The notes under the pieces were generated by a model, which saw only the letters and a program-made list of their open reading frames with translations, did not search any database and had not been told where the DNA came from. The position numbers and the translations under genes were made by a program. From Cryomorphaceae bacterium (GTDB lineage Bacteria > Bacteroidota > Bacteroidia > Flavobacteriales_D > Crocinitomicaceae), in contig JAIXRD010000138.1 of the NCBI GenBank assembly GCA_027485365.1, forward strand, positions 1 through 15,785: 15,785 bases of DNA, in the 5' to 3' direction. This document shows positions 15,217 through 15,785 of this stretch, in pieces (positions within the stretch are counted from its first letter, which is position 1; each line of letters starts with the position of its first letter).

Positions 15217-15785
15217 AAGTTGAGCTCTTTTTGCCGACGGTCAATAGCATCTTTCAGATCAACGTAAATCTGACGGGCGCGGGGTGTCAGGTTAGCTAAA
15301 TCTGCGTAAACCTCTTGGGCATGCGCTATTAAAATTACAGAATTGGTTGGTAAAGTCGGCTCGGCTCCTTGTGCAAATGAGCTTGTCGCCGCCGCTACTT
15401 TTATACGAGCCTTCAAGGTCGGAAAGTGGGTTAATAGAAGCAGCGCGGTATGTTTGAGTTTGGGACGGTGATTGACGTAAAGATTGGCGTGATCTAGCAG
15501 CAGTTTGGTTTTCGCGATTAGTGCATGCCTTAGAGCAGTTGGGATATTTGAAAAAACACGAATTGCTCGACTAGCCATACGTAATGGTGAGGTTAGGCGC
15601 CACGACCAGCTGCGCTGCATCATTTCGAGTTGGTTTTGCCTCTGCTCAGCCAACTGCCAGTGGTGGTGATTGGCCTGATGCACATCGTGCAACTCTTTGC
15701 GGGATTGTTCCAACTGCAGCCAGTGGTGGTGATTGGCCTGATGCACATCGTGCAACTCTTTGCGGGATTGTTCCAACTGCAGCAA
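15207..15785 (-). CDS. C-terminal part of a coiled-coil glycan-tailoring protein (runs off the right edge)
   Basis: 192 codons plus a stop are visible, and the N-terminus lies beyond the window. The visible part opens with two identical 21-residue units, 'LQLEQSRKELHDV' to 'NHHHW', Gln/Glu/His-rich and predicted helical. 'QLAEQRQNQLEMMQ' follows, then 'SWSWRLTSPLRMASR', a motif commonly found at the end of coiled coils attached to methyltransferases or glycosyltransferases in polysaccharide loci. The remaining ~125 residues contain basic and amphipathic helices and end in 'DAIDRRQKELNLCA'. The catalytic domain, if any, is not in view, so the function is not assigned. The stop overlaps the start of the triple GT4 gene by 10 bases. 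The gene could encode a chain-terminating or chain-length-setting enzyme analogous to WbdD, but that is a hypothesis. Confidence 0.8.
   Translation of the reverse strand: MLQLEQSRKELHDVHQANHHHWLQLEQSRKELHDVHQANHHHWQLAEQRQNQLEMMQRSWSWRLTSPLRMASRAIRVFSNIPTALRHALIAKTKLLLDHANLYVNHRPKLKHTALLLLTHFPTLKARIKVAAATSSFAQGAEPTLPTNSVILIAHAQEVYADLANLTPRARQIYVDLKDAIDRRQKELNLCA
15657..15782 (-). repeat. Perfect tandem repeat, 2 x 63 bp, in frame within the coiled-coil gene
   Basis: The unit at 15657-15719 is repeated base for base at 15720-15782. At 63 bp it is exactly 21 codons and keeps the reading frame. The next upstream codon is TTG (Leu) where a third copy would have TGG (Trp), one base different. The array therefore either ends here or continues with a diverged copy beyond the window. 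Base-perfect identity implies recent duplication or ongoing homogenisation. Confidence 0.97.

Noticed and set aside
14786..15223. 145-codon plus-strand open frame
   Set aside because: It is antisense to the conserved N-terminal part of the trimodular glycosyltransferase. The translation is Ser/Arg-rich, as expected for a shadow frame.
1..15785. CRISPR arrays, tRNA/rRNA genes, insertion sequences, phage genes
   Set aside because: I saw no spaced direct repeats, structural RNA signatures, transposase motifs or terminal inverted repeats. The only tandem repeat is the in-frame 63-bp pair.

Overview
The window is a stretch of a surface-polysaccharide (O-antigen or capsule type) biosynthesis locus. 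Every gene supported here lies on the minus strand, so transcription runs from high to low coordinates. The gene style (gmd/rmd pair, FkbM and coiled-coil tailoring enzymes, a 'SWRLTSPLR' motif after a coiled coil) suggests a Gram-negative proteobacterium, most likely a Burkholderiales betaproteobacterium. That placement is an inference, since there is no rRNA or housekeeping gene to confirm it.

Layout in transcription order. (i) 15785-15207: C-terminal part of a coiled-coil protein whose helix contains a perfect tandem 63-bp repeat. (ii) 15216-11521: a 1231-residue protein carrying three GT4 glycosyltransferase modules in tandem. (iii) 11534-10266: an FkbM methyltransferase with an extra C-terminal beta-sandwich-like domain. 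(iv) 10224-5929: a strikingly AT-rich block with a large polytopic membrane protein, galE, a GtrB-type polyprenyl-phosphate glycosyltransferase and a GtrA-type flippase, resembling a Gtr O-antigen side-branch module. (v) 5861-3491: a radical SAM enzyme overlapping an unusual class I methyltransferase. (vi) 3485-647: gmd and rmd, making GDP-D-rhamnose, separated by a small lipoprotein gene and a dispersed palindromic repeat. (vii) 647-1: the N-terminal part of another GT4 glycosyltransferase.

Most neighbouring genes overlap or are a few bases apart, which indicates an operon. The exceptions are the 244-nt and 183-nt gaps either side of the lipoprotein gene. As a working model, gmd/rmd supply GDP-D-rhamnose, GalE supplies UDP-Gal (or UDP-GalNAc), and the GT4 enzymes build the cytoplasmic repeat or chain. 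The GtrA/GtrB/membrane-protein set would add a branch sugar on the periplasmic side. The methyltransferases and the radical SAM enzyme would decorate the glycan or end the chain. The least conventional parts are the triple-GT4 polypeptide, the repeat-bearing coiled coil, the radical SAM-methyltransferase pair, and the lone glycan-associated-type domain on a lipoprotein.
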